Shown piece by piece: positions 12,387 to 24,232 of a stretch of 64,000 bases of DNA (its first letter is position 1; the number at the start of each line of letters is the position of its first letter). The notes under the pieces are model-generated. The model did not search any database. It saw only the letters and a list, made by a program, of their open reading frames with translations, and was not told where the DNA came from. The position numbers and the translations under genes are program-made. The DNA is taken from the NCBI GenBank assembly GCA_025094145.1, contig JALLLS010000037.1, positions 264,354 through 328,353 of the forward strand, given 5' to 3'. The DNA is from Spinellus fusiger. Taxonomy: Eukaryota; Mucoromycota; Mucoromycetes; Mucorales; Phycomycetaceae.

Positions 12387-13268
12387 AAGTGACCCTCAAT
12401 AAGTAACCGCTTTTTTTTCAGATATGGATTTTCTTTTTTGGTTTTGTAGTTTATCTTAATAGTGTTATAATCTCATGAACTCATTAGCTAAAGAAACAAT
12501 AATCCCAATACATAAAGATAGTGGTGTTAATAATACATAGTAGTGTTTATTATTATTATTATTATTACAGGGTTATCTAATAACCACTATTCTTTGGCAT
12601 CAATAACAGTCTGACATCTCCGCCCCATGCTGGTAATGGGGGCATCTATCACTTCCTTTGATATTTTACCTTATTCCAGCGCCAGGGCCGCCTTTCTACT
12701 GAAGCAGCCCCATAATATCACTCTAACACCTCCAGACTACCTTGTTTCTATGAAATTCTTAGGCTCAAAGGCCATACCACACTGCCTGATGACTTTGATT
12801 ACATGTCATAGCTCATTGGCTCTACTCTAGACTTATCTAATCATACTGTCTTCTGCCATTGTTCATGAATCTATTTGATATGTCCTTGGGCTCACTAGTG
12901 TTCAGAAATGACCAGGAACAAGAGGTGTGTTTGGTAATAAAAGAGTTGTATTTCTCAAAGTTCTATACTACAACAATTATAACTTACTTATATACTTTTC
13001 AGACTATGTCTAATTAATCTAATCTATATAATAGCAATGTCTCTTGGAATGTGCGGGTCAAAATCCTCAACATTCTCAACACTAGAATCAAGACTCTGTG
13101 ATTTTCTTGGTGAAGATGTTCATGGTGTTGGATGAGCTGGACATTATTCGAAAAGAAATGTTATGAAAATAGAAAAATAGAATATGTTATTCTTTACTAT
13201 AGAAATAGCCTGGAATTTTTTTTAAAAAAAAAAAGAAAAAAAAGGCGGTTACTTATTGAGGGTCACTC
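12387..13268 (-). mobile_element. Degenerate Tc1/mariner element with 22-bp TIRs
   Basis: The ends carry the inverted repeat AGTGACCCTCAATAAGTAACCGC (12388-12410 and 13245-13267) and are flanked by TA, the normal Tc1/mariner target. The interior (12569-12830) is related on the minus strand to the C-terminal part of the Tc1 transposase at 42 kb, but it has no open frame left. The neighbour at 16418-17165 is a second copy of the same family. It is dead, and at 882 bp it is internally deleted. Confidence 0.85.
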
Positions 13269-13317
13269 TATAAGCTGTCTGTAATTTATCAGCTTAAATT
13301 GAGAATCCAAAATCATA

Positions 13318-13840
13318 GGTAGATTTTCAGTATTCCAATATACCTCTTGTATTAAGTGCTTTTTCTATGTAATAAAAACATAAATTAAACACATAATAGA
13401 GACTTGAGGATTAGATGATATATAAAAGAAAGTCAAAAGAGTAATACATACAAGTTTATTGGGTAAATACTCTCACTCTTTGGCTCTTTTACCCTTTGCT
13501 TCTATCACAGCCTTATATCTCCGATGCATGCTCGAAATAAATCTATCTGTAGTGTCCTTGGGGATCTTCTCCCATTCTTCTAACAAGACAGCCTCCTAAT
13601 CTTAAAGACTTTTTCTATATGCCAATGTATTGAGGCGGATTGGCTCTGGGTAACAATCCTCCTTTAAGATCTTAATGTATTTTTTGTACAGTTTATAATG
13701 TTTTTTAAAGGCACTAATGTTCCAACACCTTCACTATAGAGAGAGAGAGAGAGAAAACCCCCTACACTATCATACCACTACTACCAAACTTCTTTGTTTT
13801 GATATTCTTTGGGAGAAGTCAATCTTTTTTTTTAACTTTG
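13318..13840 (-). pseudogene. Tc1-type transposase relic (internally deleted)
   Basis: This stretch lines up with the better Tc1 copy at 41934-43270. It shares TATTCCAATAT near the end, then TTTATTGGGT, then the rc-coding block starting ATCTCCGATGCATGCTCG and finally TTTGGGAGAAG. The middle of the transposase gene is missing and a GA run (13738-13755) has grown in it. No frame survives. Confidence 0.7.
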
Positions 13841-14171
13841 TTAGATGAGATAGACATTAAAGTGGAAAAGTAAGAAATGAACAATGTTTATTGATTATTA
13901 TTTTCCAACAGCTTTTGATATAGGCTTGGTCATTGAGCCAAAGATATGATAAATAGTACTATGAATTAAAAACTTATCTTTGTTAAAAGACAGTAAGATT
14001 GTAGAAGACTATTCTTTTATTTCATACTCTACGTAAACCTAAAAAATCTCTGCACATAATGACAGATTAGATACACACATTCAGAAAAGACTAATAATAA
14101 AATTTAAAATAAAAACTTAATGATAAAATTTTAGTCTGAATCGGAAATATCCCTAAAAATCTTCTTTTTCT

Positions 14172-15145
14172 CTACACACCCAAAGATTTTCTGGTCTTTA
14201 AGCGGTGATATCTCCTTTCTTTTACACACTAGAAGATTTTGCTCTTTTATCGAACTGTGTTTAAAATCAAAGGTTTGTGGATATTCAAATTATTATTTCT
14301 TTTTGTAGTTACCAGTATCAAATTGTATTATCAGTAAAATATATTGTTTATAGATAAAATTGTTTATTATAGTAATGTAGCTAATAAATATTATGACTAT
14401 AGTCCTTGGTAGTGTATATCATTTCCTTCTATTGTTTCTCTTTGTTAATAATGGCACATTACCTTGTTCATTTATGCTCATATTGAAGAGTACTTGGGTG
14501 TTAAATTGTATGCGCAGTGTGGGAAATAACAAAAAGAGGGGAATATCAAAACAAATAATGTTTTATCTCTATTCTGGTGAGGTATACACTAGCCTCCACT
14601 CATAGAATTCACAAGTCAAACAATTAACACGATTTGCCTTGGACCTAAAAGACAGTATTAGAAATAATACTTTGTGATCATTAAGCACCACTGTTAATAC
14701 CAGTTACAATAACATAGTTACTGAAGTGATTATGAATACTGAGTCAATAAATGACTATACAGTTCTCAATGTAAGTGAATTTGGTTCTATTTTATGGACA
14801 AAGATTACTAGAGTTAATTCAGTGTGTTCTATAATAAATATTCTTTAAGCAGTGTCATACTGCAAATACTATGGGCTTATAGTTAACACATTATGTTAAA
14901 CAATAAATGCAGTGACTGAGTTGTAATTTTGGGGTGATTCTTGTTCTATTTCTTGTCTTTACAGCCAATTCTATACTTTTTAATTGCAAAGTCAATAGTG
15001 ATTGCTTAAACAGGCAAGTAGAGCTTGAAATAGTTTATTTAGATAGCGGAAAAGCCTTTTCAAACACGTTAGCCAATCATAAGAATATTGCGAATTTATT
15101 CTCAGTATATTTCCTTATATATCCCAAAAATCTTTGGGTGTGTAG
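14172..15145 (+). mobile_element. TIR-1 element, copy 2
   Basis: Both ends carry the same 19-bp inverted repeat CTACACACCCAAAGATTTT (from 14172 and, inverted, ending 15145). The interior matches 2528-3756 with one deletion. The right end lies only 68 bp before the COQ4 start codon, so the element probably supplies part of that gene's upstream region. No transposase could be recognised inside. Confidence 0.8.
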
Positions 15146-15213
15146 AATTAATTGGAAAATAAAATTCGGAAATAAAAGGTGGTCGGACTGGCTCTTCTTT
15201 ATTCAAACTAACC

Positions 15214-16210
15214 ATGTTTCTTCAAAGAACAAGAACCTTACTTGGTTTACAGAGACGACTCTACTCTCAAGGCAATACATGGTCCAATCCTAATCCTGCT
15301 AATGGAGCCAAGAAGCTGTATGAGAGCCATATTCCTGTCTCTAGACTCCAGAAGGCTGTTATTGCTGTAGGCTCAACTGTCACTGCCTTTAGAGATCCTA
15401 TGAGAACAGGTAAAAAAAAACAGAACAAAAAAAGGATAAAATACTATTGTTATTATTGGCTAATCTCTTTCTTTCTTTCTTTCTTTTTGCTTAAAGACTT
15501 AATTGCTGCTCTGGGAGAGACTACAGGTCGACGCAGTTTGGCTCATATCCGAGATAAAATGTTAGAGTCAGAGGGAGGCAGACGTATCTTGAAAGAACGT
15601 CCCTCTATCCACAGCAACACAATTGACTTTGAAAGTCTACGCAAAACATGTGCACCAAACACATTTGGAGCCTGTTATTTGACTTGGCTCGATAATCATG
15701 GCCTATCTGCAGACAGTCGATCTCCCGTAAGAAAGAAAGAAAAAGACACTTTAATGGATCTCAAGTAAACTCATTCAGTTTTGTATTGTATGTATGGGGA
15801 TGGACATATAGGTCAAATATGTTGATGATGAGGAATTGGCCTATGTAATGAAGAGATACCGTGAGATCCACGACTTCTTCCACACTCTTTGCAACATGGG
15901 AATCACGGTAGAAGAGGAATTAGTGATTAAATGGCTTGAGTGGGTACAGACTGGACTCCCTGTGGCTGCCATTGCCTCTATCTTTGCACCACTGCGTATG
16001 AGCCTAAAGCAGAGCCGATTATTGTATACCGTCTATATTCCTTGGGCAATCCAGAGTGCTGCTACTTCACAGCCTCTCATGTCAGTGTATTTTGAGGACT
16101 ACTTCCATGTTCCAATTGATGAATTCAGAAAGGAGATTAGATTCACCCCTCCCCCCTGCCCCATCACAAACGGATTTACTGCTGATATTGGTAAAGCATT
16201 AGCTTACTAG
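15214..16210 (+). CDS. COQ4: Ubiquinone biosynthesis protein COQ4, mitochondrial
   Basis: Exons 15214-15409, 15497-15726 and 15812-16210 encode 274 residues. The start MFLQRTRTLLGLQRRLYSQG is a typical mitochondrial presequence, and the ATG has a good context (ACCATG). The COQ4 core is clear: LYESHIPVSRLQKAVIAVGS, then GRRSLAHIRDKM, and the metal-ligand signature HDxxHx11E at H162, D163, H166 and E178. In yeast Coq4 sits on the matrix face of the inner membrane, organises the coenzyme Q synthesis complex, and is reported to act in C1 decarboxylation and hydroxylation of the ring. The introns are 87 and 85 bp, GT-AG. All expected motifs are present, so the gene looks intact. Confidence 0.95.
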
Positions 16211-16417
16211 AGTTGGAGTTCTTTTCTAGCATTCATAAGTCATAACCAAGGAAATATACCCACTCTATCATCATTATCATTACTTTTAAAAACCTAGAGG
16301 TAAAAGAGAGTGTTTGGTATAATAAAAAGGTATATTTGTCAAAGATACAATTATCTAGCTAGCTGCTGTCTTGAACTCTTCTCTACCCTATGTCTTAGGG
16401 GCAACTTTATCTAATAT

Positions 16418-17165
16418 AGTGACCAACAGAAAAAATTCGAATTTTTTCAAATTCCGGGCTATTTTCATACCAAAAAATATAACATACATTGCTTCTTTCT
16501 TTTTATAATACTTCTTTTCTTATAATATCTGCACCCTCCAAAGAATGTCTTGGAGAATAGGTTTGGAGGTAGTAGAGTGATGGTCTGTATTATTTTAGTG
16601 GGGAAGAGTGTTGGGAGATAACTTGTGGAGGATAGAATACTATGACAAGTTCATTGATATTTTGGGAGATGTCTACAGCCATGAACTTGAGTCTCTCTTT
16701 TATTAACCCTGGAGTCAGTTACCACCTACATAGGGACAATGATAGACCCTATAAGAACAAAACAACTCAATGAGAGAGTAGTAAATGGTATATTAATGAC
16801 TCTTTACTGGCCCTTACATAATCCCGGTCTCAATCCAATGGAGTATCTGTGGACCCACCTGAAGAAGGCTATTGGGAATTAAATAAGGTATACTACCAAT
16901 GAGAAGTTGGAGGCGGCCCTAATGCTGGAATGGGGCAAAATATCGAAAGAAGTGATAGACCATCTCATTGCCAGCATAGGGCCGGAGATACCAGGCTGTG
17001 ATAGATGTCATTCACTGATAGTGGTTACTAAGCAACCTTACAATAAAAACCACTGTTATGTATTATCAAAACTACTATCTTTATTTATTCAAGGTTGTAT
17101 GTATTTAGCTAATGAATTCATAAAGTTAAAACACTATTAAGATAAATTATATTTAAAATGGAAAT
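16418..17165 (+). pseudogene. Tc1/mariner relic, second copy of the 12.4-kb family
   Basis: The plus strand still codes pieces of a Tc1 transposase C-terminus: a second-Asp region (YHLHRDNDRP, around 16718-16750) and the third-acid block WPLHNPGLNPMEYLWTHLKK (around 16818-16870), interrupted by stops. The left end begins AGTGACC like the TIR of the 12.4-kb copy, and the right part matches that copy in reverse. A perfect 20-bp palindrome, GAAAAAATTCGAATTTTTTC, lies at 16429-16448 next to the left end. Confidence 0.8.
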
Positions 17166-17548
17166 CTACATTTGAAAAGATTCCTATTTTTTCTTTTTGT
17201 CACTTTATATGTGCGTATGGTCCACTAGAGTGAGTTCACAGTAGAACTAAGAGTGTCACTATTATAATCACTATTAATATTATTATTAAGATCATCATAG
17301 TGTCTAACTCTGTTATTTATTGATGTCATGGTATCTTTTTATCCTCTATTATTCTTTCTTACATGTAGTGTCGAAATAAGTTTAACAAATATTATGCATT
17401 ATAAATCATAATAATATCAATTAGTCTAAAATTAAATCTCGTAGTTTGACAAGTGTTTATTTTCTTATAAAAGACATTTAATATTATTGAAAGATATTTC
17501 TCTTTTTGGAATTAATAGCTCAATAACTGCTCATCTGAATAAGAAATA

Positions 17549-18145
17549 CACTCTTTCCGGAAATTATTGGTGCAAGAATAAAAATGAATTTGGTGCACAA
17601 ATTGTTGTGAAAATCGGTACACTTTTATACTGATTTCTTTTTTATATTAAAAAAAAACATTCAAAATTGAACATGGATCAATTTATTTACGAGGATGGAA
17701 GTGGGAATCTTTACAATGAAGAAGAGGGGTTCAGCTGCTGTTCTAGATATGAAAGTGAACAATGAGTAATACTCGCTGCACAACGTCACAGACTTTGGAC
17801 AATGCCCCTATCCATAAAAACAGGGACATTCAGCTTTACATTAAGGGTAGAGGATATGGCTGTGTCTATCTTCCACCTTATTCGCCTGAGCTTATTTCTA
17901 TTGAGCAGTTCTGGTCAGTTGTAAAGAGTAAACTCAAAAGAGAAGCTCTTTTGGATGAGGAAACATTATCCTCAACAATCTCAGATTCTTTGTAATAAAG
18001 TGCTGTTTAATGTCTTGCAAGGATTCTGTAGATAGTCCCAGTTCAGATTTAATGATTGTTTATAAAGAATATGTTTATAATAAATTCATTTTTATTTTCA
18101 CCAAATTCATTTTGAACCTTGCACCAATAATTTCCAGAAAGAGTA
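17549..18145 (+). mobile_element. Deleted IS630/Tc1-type element with about 45-bp TIRs
   Basis: Inverted termini built on ACTCTTTC(C/T)GGAAATTATTGG run for about 45 bp at each end (17549 onward and up to 18145) and are flanked by TA. The frame 17762-17995 codes the C-terminal part of a DDE transposase with DNAPIH (second Asp) and YLPPYSPELISIEQFW (third acid, E). The N-terminal half is missing, so the element is internally deleted and cannot move itself. Its family differs from the two Tc1 relics on its left. Confidence 0.85.
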
Positions 18146-18800
18146 TATTACCCAATATTAAGGAATAATCATGACTTAACACTCGAATAATCTCTTTCTG
18201 AAGCCAATACTAGTAGGAAAGTGGGAAGTGTGACATAATAAACATTAAAGTTTAATGACACGTTTTACTGCTCTTGTCTACCTTTGACATAAACCCTAAA
18301 AAGACAATCCATGGATTTGTGTTTATCAGGGAATACAAATGTAGACATAATTTATTTTTCTTCCTTAATATACTCTATAAGAATACTCTATAAGAACACT
18401 CTATAAGAATACTCTCTTTTTCTGATTCTCAAGGTACTTTTGTCGAGTCCTGACTTACATTTGATGATGATTCTACCTATACTTTCATCTACATTTTATA
18501 TCTGTTCTACATTTGTTCTACACTCAACTGTTTATTTCCTACTCAGATCACCCCAATGGTCCGAATGCAACTGGCTGGGACTGTTATTGAGTTCATAAAA
18601 AGCAGTCCGTGATATGAGGTTCCTTGCCCCGTTCCTGCTGTGTTCACCATTTTGTGGTTCCTCTTCTATTATTTGTGTGTGCGCTTGTGTGCCTTGTGCC
18701 TTTTTCCCTTTCTCTATTTGTGCCTGTGCCTCTGTGTGTGTGTGTAAGGAACTCCCTCCAGTGAAGGAAAAAAGCAGTCACCGACAACGCTCTCATTACC
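18146..18800. other. Intergenic region before the BAG gene
   Basis: No gene is visible. It holds a 13-bp near-repeat (ACTCTATAAGAA, four times in 18368-18416) and a short GT run at 18735-18747. Open frames across the GT run code only Cys/Val-rich strings and are not credible. It probably contains the promoter of the BAG-domain gene. Confidence 0.4.
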
Positions 18801-19082
18801 ATGCACCAAGTTATTCTTTTCGTCTTGCTGCTATGGAATGTTACAAGCACCACTGTATCACGCTTCCTCAGCTACCACCGAGTCAGTGACAAAGAGAGAA
18901 ACACTTCTGTTGTTCTTTTGTGGAAGAATCAGTACTATGATATGAACTTTAAAGAGTTTCCCGGTGGACTGCATGAGGCGACTGTCAAGGATTTGAAAGA
19001 GAAGTGCAAGATGATGACGCATGTTCCTATTGCTTTAATGAACTTACAAGTGTCTGGAGGTAATACTATTCATTAGTATGAA

Positions 19083-19115
<33 letters not shown>

Positions 19116-19739
19116 AAAAAGGCAGCATACTCAACATGCTTATGTATATGAGGTAGCCAATATTAAGGATACCACAGCTACATTGGAGAGTGTAGGCATT
19201 CATAAACAGGCGATAGTAATGCTCAATGGAGAAGAAACCAATGTAAGTCTCTCTCTCTCTCTTATTATTATTATTATTAGTAGTATTAGTATTATTAGTA
19301 TTAGTATTATTAGTATTAGTATTATTTGAGAGTATAAAAAGACCCATAAGTGTTCCTTTTTATTGTTTAGAAAGAGGATCTTCAGCAAGTAGCGTCTGGA
19401 AATGCTGAAGAGTATGGACTGATGCTTCGTATTTCTGGAATCATCAATAAACAAGTCACTGGATTGGAGAGTCAAGTAGTAGCATGGGAGAAACAAGTCG
19501 AGGCAGCTACTACTGCTGGATCCCACTTGAGCCAGGACGATAAAAAGAAACTGCAGGACATGGGCAATTACTTTTCTGAGAAGATGTTACAGGCCCTGAT
19601 TACATTGGACGGGGTGGACTGTCCTTTTGAATTTGATACAGCAAGGCAAAAGAGAAGGGAAGGTGTACGGTTTACACAGCAGAGTTTGGATCGCGTGGAT
19701 AAAGTACGCTCAGAGATTAAGTGTTTAGCTATAGAATAG
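18801..19739 (+). CDS. BAG-domain co-chaperone with ubiquitin-like domain
   Basis: Exons 18801-19059, 19157-19242 and 19371-19739 give 237 residues. Residues of about 35-115 form a ubiquitin-like fold (SVVLLWKNQYYD through KQAIVMLNGEETN). The C-terminal 100 residues form a helical BAG domain (NKQVTGLESQVVAWEKQVEAA through LDRVDKVRSEIK), the part that contacts the Hsp70 ATPase domain and triggers nucleotide exchange. The chosen start (context TACCATG) adds a short hydrophobic segment, VILFVLLLW, which could be a membrane anchor as in yeast Snl1, but the N-terminus is the least certain part. Intron 1 contains a GAAA microsatellite and intron 2 a TTA/TAG-type one; the strange frames over them are artefacts. 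It lies 233 bp before IRC3, on the same strand. Confidence 0.85.
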
Positions 19740-19972
19740 AAAATAAGAGCCAATCACTATGCGATATGGATCTACACTATGGACATCTTTCTTTTGTTTC
19801 TTTATCTTTCCTTTTTTAGAAAATAAAAGCAGTAGGAAGGTGATAATTGAAAATAAAAAGTAAATAAATAAAGGTACAGAAAAGTAAATCAAGCCTATAG
19901 ACTAATAGAAACTTATATTTATCTCTTCCTTTTCTATTATATCTATTCTTTTTCTTGGTACTCTCTATTGAT

Positions 19973-22461
19973 ATGTATCGGACTCATGCACTGTTCCCTA
20001 TGCCTGTGAGTAGACTTTGGATAATGACTACTCAGTGTGGACATGGAAGACCTATGAGTGCAATCTCAGAGAAGCATAATGCTGTTCTCTGTCATGTCAA
20101 ATGCGCCATGTCCACTCGGAAATCCAGTGTTCCTACCGCAAAAGCCCCTGAGATAACAGCAGCTGTTCCTCAGTTGAGAGCGTATCAGCAGGAGTGTATA
20201 GACAACTGTCTTGAAGAATTGGCCAATGGTGTTCGTAGACAAGTTGTATCTTTACCTGTTGGTAAGCCACTTGATTATTGGTGGAGTGACTAAATCTGGT
20301 GCATAGGCAGTGGCAAGACGGTAAAGAGATATTTGTGTAGTGTGAATGGCTTATTCTTACTGTTATTGTTATGGACAGGTGGTAATGTCCAATCTGATAC
20401 CAAGGCTCCCTAGTGTGATTCCTTCAGCCACCAAAACACTCATCCTTGCTCACCGTACAGAACTATTGGAACAAGCAATGAACCAGATAAAGCGGTTCAA
20501 TCCTACACTTGTATGTGGTTGTTGGTATACTGAGGAATATATCCTTTGTAATGACTTTATCTATCTCTATCTACACATAGACTGTGGCTATCGAACAGGG
20601 CAAGAGAAAAGTCGATGTAGAAAACACAGACATTATTATTGCTTCTGTGCAGACACTAGGAAGACAGAGCACAGATAGACTCAGCCAATATGATCCAGCC
20701 AAGTTCAAAGCCATTATTATTGATGAGGTAAGATAGGGTAGGATTCACATAATGGATTCACAAGAAAGAAAGGCACATCATGCTTCTGCATCCACCTATG
20801 TTCGCATCATGGACCATCTGGGGGCAAGTCAAGAGAGTTCGCATATTTGCATTTGGGGATGTTCTGCTACCATTAGAAGACACGACGGCATCAGTCTGTC
20901 ACAAGTCTTTGACAAGGTCACCTATCATCTTGACTTATTACACATGATAAAGAAGGGCTGGTAATAAGGCACACCTGCATCCTTTGTGGACAACAGGAAA
21001 AGCAAATACAGTAACAGAAACTCATCGTTGCCTCTTTCAGGCTTTCTTCTATGAAAGTCACTACTGTAGAAACCTATATTGATTTGACAAAAGTAGCCAC
21101 TCAATACGATGATTTTAATATTGGGGATCTCTCCAAGGCTGTTAATATTTCAGCAAGAAATCTAACGATTGTTCAGAGTTGGAAGAAATACGCACAAGAA
21201 AATCGAGTAGCAACGCTTTTATTTGCTGTAGACATCACACACACCGTATCTATTTGCAACTTATTCCGTGAACATGGGATTGAAGCAGAATACATTACAA
21301 GCAAATCCTCTCCCATTGAACGTCATGATATTTTACAACGGTTTCGTGATGGAAAGTTCTCGGTGCTAGTGAACTGTGGTATCTTAACAGAAGGCACAGA
21401 TATTCCAAGAATAGACTGTGTTCTTATGGCAAGACCCACACGTTCCAGTGGACTATTCCAGCAGATGTTTGGTCGTGGCATGCGTCTAGCACCTGGAAAG
21501 AAAGACTGTCTTGTTATTGATTTTGTCGATAACTTTGAGAGAGTAGGAAAAGATGGACTTGTGAGTCTACCTACTCTCTTGGGGCTGGACTCTAAAGAGC
21601 TTATTCTTGATGAGGACATTCTGAACCTAGAAACACAAGGGTTGGCCAGGTATAAGACGAATGAGAAGAAAAAAGGTAATGTGTGGATTGTGCTAGTGTA
21701 AATGCATGAGAGCTCAACTAACACAGGGAAATAGAAGACATAACTATACCTGATGGTTTAGATTCTACTGTGGATATCAAAGTGACCGAATATGATAGTT
21801 TGAATGAGCTGATGGAGGATCACTCTGGCTCTCCAGAACTCCGGTCTGCTTCTAGATTTGCGTGGGTAGCTGTAGGGGATAGCTTGTGTGCCCTGTCTAT
21901 TTTGTCCGAAGGCACTTTTTTCCTTAGAAAAAATAAAGAGGGTACGTTCAATGAGGGGTGTGCGTGCGTGTATGTATGTGTATGTATGTAACGGGAGGAT
22001 TCGATGTGGTGAGATGTTTTTTAATAACAATAGAATAAGGATTATGGTTAGGTAGTTTCCAACATTCTGTATTTGATGTAGATGGATCCAAGGTTCATAC
22101 CAAACCAGAGATAATTGATCTTTCTGCAAGTACACTGGTGGATGCCATTCATGCAGCAGATACGTGGATTACTAAAAAAGTCACCAAAGGGCGATCACAA
22201 CAAGCATTGTATAATCTCATTCGTGGTGCTAAATTTCGTAATGATCCTGCCACCAGCATACAACTGAAATACTTAGAGAAATATAAAATTGTGCCAAAAA
22301 ACCCCCTTAACAAAGGACAGGCCATGGACTTAATTACAAGGCTAAAGTTAGGACAAAAGGCTATCTGGAAAAAGATGTTTGACCAGAAAAAGATACAAAT
22401 GAGCAAAGAGTTGCAAAGAAGAAAAATGGCTGTATTAAGTCCATCATTGAGAGATTTCTAA
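19973..22461 (+). CDS. IRC3: Mitochondrial DEAH-box helicase IRC3
   Basis: Eight exons are supported: 19973-20261, 20307-20320, 20379-20510, 20581-20727, 20773-20960, 21041-21675, 21735-21941 and 22052-22461, giving 673 residues. Motif Q-like LRAYQQECID precedes Walker A LPVGSGKT (residues 94-101), most of which lies on a 14-nt microexon. DEAH (193-196) is split by an intron. Motif III GCSATIRR, then the second RecA domain with LLFAVDITHT, ILTEGTDIPRID and QMFGRGMR (motif VI), are all present. Yeast Irc3 is a double-stranded DNA translocase that maintains mitochondrial DNA. I took the first ATG in frame (19973); the Arg/aromatic start fits a presequence. The last two exons are less conserved, and their splice sites were chosen to keep the frame and motif flow. 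Confidence 0.88.
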
Positions 22462-22912
22462 TAATAAAATATTACTACTATAAAAAACAACAATAATTTA
22501 TTTAAATATAGTGTAATGTTAGCATATAAAATAAAGACTCAAGGTAAAGAGATAGCAGAGGCAGTCTTCACCAAAGGTTGAACAGACTTGAAGGCCATCC
22601 AATCTATATTAAATAACGTTTTAATGGTATTGTTAAAAAAAATAAAGGCAAAAGGTGTGGTTTAGGAATGTAATAGATATTGTCGTCTTTGATCTTAGGT
22701 ATCAAAGGAAATCCGGACAGTTAAACGTGTAGTAGAACTCTGTTGTTTATTCATTCAATTGCGTACTTCTGCTAACTTATGATATAATAATTACATCTTT
22801 CAGGGCGAGCTATCCTTTAGTCTAATTTCAACTGTTCACCTTTCTTTTTCCAGTTGGCTTCTTTACTAAAGATGTCATTATCTATAAAAGGAAAGTGACA
22901 TCACGACAATAT
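22462..22912. other. Gene-to-repeat transition
   Basis: After the IRC3 stop the sequence holds a run of AATAAA-like signals (22463-22485) and no recognisable gene. From 22913 onward every long feature is repetitive or a tRNA gene. Confidence 0.5.
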
Positions 22913-23081
22913 TGTTGGAAATAGGTAGACTTGGTCACCTATTTCAGGAGAACTTATTATAGTGTTATCATATATGTAAAATGTAGAATAGCATAAATAG
23001 TGAGAGCAGATGCACCCTTTGCATCCTTGAGAAGTATACCTTTATTTTACCAAGCACCCCCTTTGCCTCTGATTCTTAACA
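22913..23081 (+). mobile_element. LTR-G copy 1 (169 bp), uninterrupted
   Basis: It starts TGTTGGAAATAGG and ends ATTCTTAACA (TG...CA). It contains GCATAAATAG as a TATA-like box. The same sequence occurs at 59066-59849 but split there by another insertion, so this copy shows the empty site. A gag-like frame starts 28 bp after its end, so it may be the 5' LTR of a broken element. I found no clear 5-bp duplication. Confidence 0.7.
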
Positions 23082-23108
23082 TTTATTTCTCTATTTTTCT
23101 AATATACT

Positions 23109-24232
23109 ATGAATGTTACCACTGTCCAAGAGTTCTTCACCAAACAAGCATCCATCTTTACTGGTGACATTGAGTCTATGGACATTGACTCTTGGATGGA
23201 TGAAATGGTCAAATGGGAAAAGGGTCTATTTGACCAATTGAGCCCTTTCTTGACTATAATGCTGCTCAAGACAAAGCTAGGCAGTAAAGCTGCCAAATCA
23301 GTGGATACCAGTGTCATCAAGACACCCGAGAACCTGCATGCATCTCTGCTCAAGAGCTTCCCTGTCCATGGATACAAGAACAAACTTATAGTCAAACTTT
23401 TGGGAGGATTGTGTTTCAAACTGTAATGACTAGTTTGTTCTTGGCAAATTATGAAAGTAATTTGGGCATCACCAATGGTCTTGTCCCAGACAAACTCATT
23501 AGTCTGCCATTTGCCTCAACTATTATAAGTTGCTCTCCTCCTGCTCGTATCTTTGTCTTGGCTTTTGTTATAATCATTAGATTGTTTTATTAAATAATAT
23601 AGAATTAGATCGCAGTATAGAACACTCTAGTATAAATACTTGACTCATTGTTAAAATAAAAACAATATCCTGATATCTGTTTCCTACCTGTACTCTGTCC
23701 TTGTCTTCTCTTGTTTCTTACCTTTGTTCTTGTACCTGTTCCTGATGCACAACACCTAGTACCTCTGATTCTTTCTCCTGTCCAACCCTGATCCTTACAC
23801 AAACAACACACAGCCACTAGCTGCTCAGGGGAGGCTATGAGAATTTACAATCTATTGAGATCTTCAGACAGCTCTGCCCATGCAGTGGCTACTGCTCTCA
23901 ACAAGGCTTTTCCCATCACATGGACATGTCTCCTAGCCAGGTCATGGAAAGCAATTTTGAGGCCACTCTTGAGAAGTTCAAGGAGTATGCTGCAGTGACC
24001 CCCTCTACAATGTTGGCGTTGTTGACACAGACACAAGAAGTCAGAAGACAGGTGCTCAGAGCCCCTGAACAAAGAATCATGGTGCCACACACCCAGAACA
24101 CACAAAACCCCCTAGATCTGCTCTGAGAAAGAAGAATAATAAAGAATATGCTGCCAAGAACCAAGATCTGGAGAGGCAGATAGAGGCATTGAGTATGCAA
24201 GTCAAGGCACTCACTACTCAGATCAACAATTT
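23109..24232 (+). pseudogene. Gag-like gene of an LTR retrotransposon, interrupted
   Basis: The frame from ATG 23109 (SWMDEMVKWEKGLFDQLSPF, then LLKTKLGSKAAKSV and SFPVHGYKNKL) is continued beyond the solo LTR at 23422-23799, with the CAAAC target copy on each side. After the LTR the frame goes on to a stop at about 24000. Another frame continues (SNFEATLEKFKEYAAV, 23920-24126) and then a coiled-coil-like stretch (LERQIEALSMQVKALTTQI) runs up to LTR-A at 24233. The alpha-helical, Trp-containing first part resembles a retrotransposon capsid, but I cannot name the family. No protease, RT or integrase is seen. Confidence 0.45.
23422..23799 (+). mobile_element. LTR-C solo LTR, copy 1, TSD CAAAC
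   Basis: 378 bp, starting TGTAATGACTAGTTTG and ending CTGATCCTTACA. The 5-bp target duplication CAAAC is exact (23417-23421 and 23800-23804). It carries TATAAATAC at about 23631 and an AATAAAAAC signal after it. It disrupts the gag-like frame, so it is younger than that element. Confidence 0.9.

Noticed and set aside
18614..18889. Secreted Cys-rich protein upstream of the BAG gene
   Set aside because: The frame depends on a GT-rich run and overlaps the BAG start out of frame; there is no splice or domain support.
19066..19347. Asn/Thr-rich and Lys/Glu-rich small proteins near 19.1-19.3 kb
   Set aside because: They read through microsatellites in the introns of the BAG gene.
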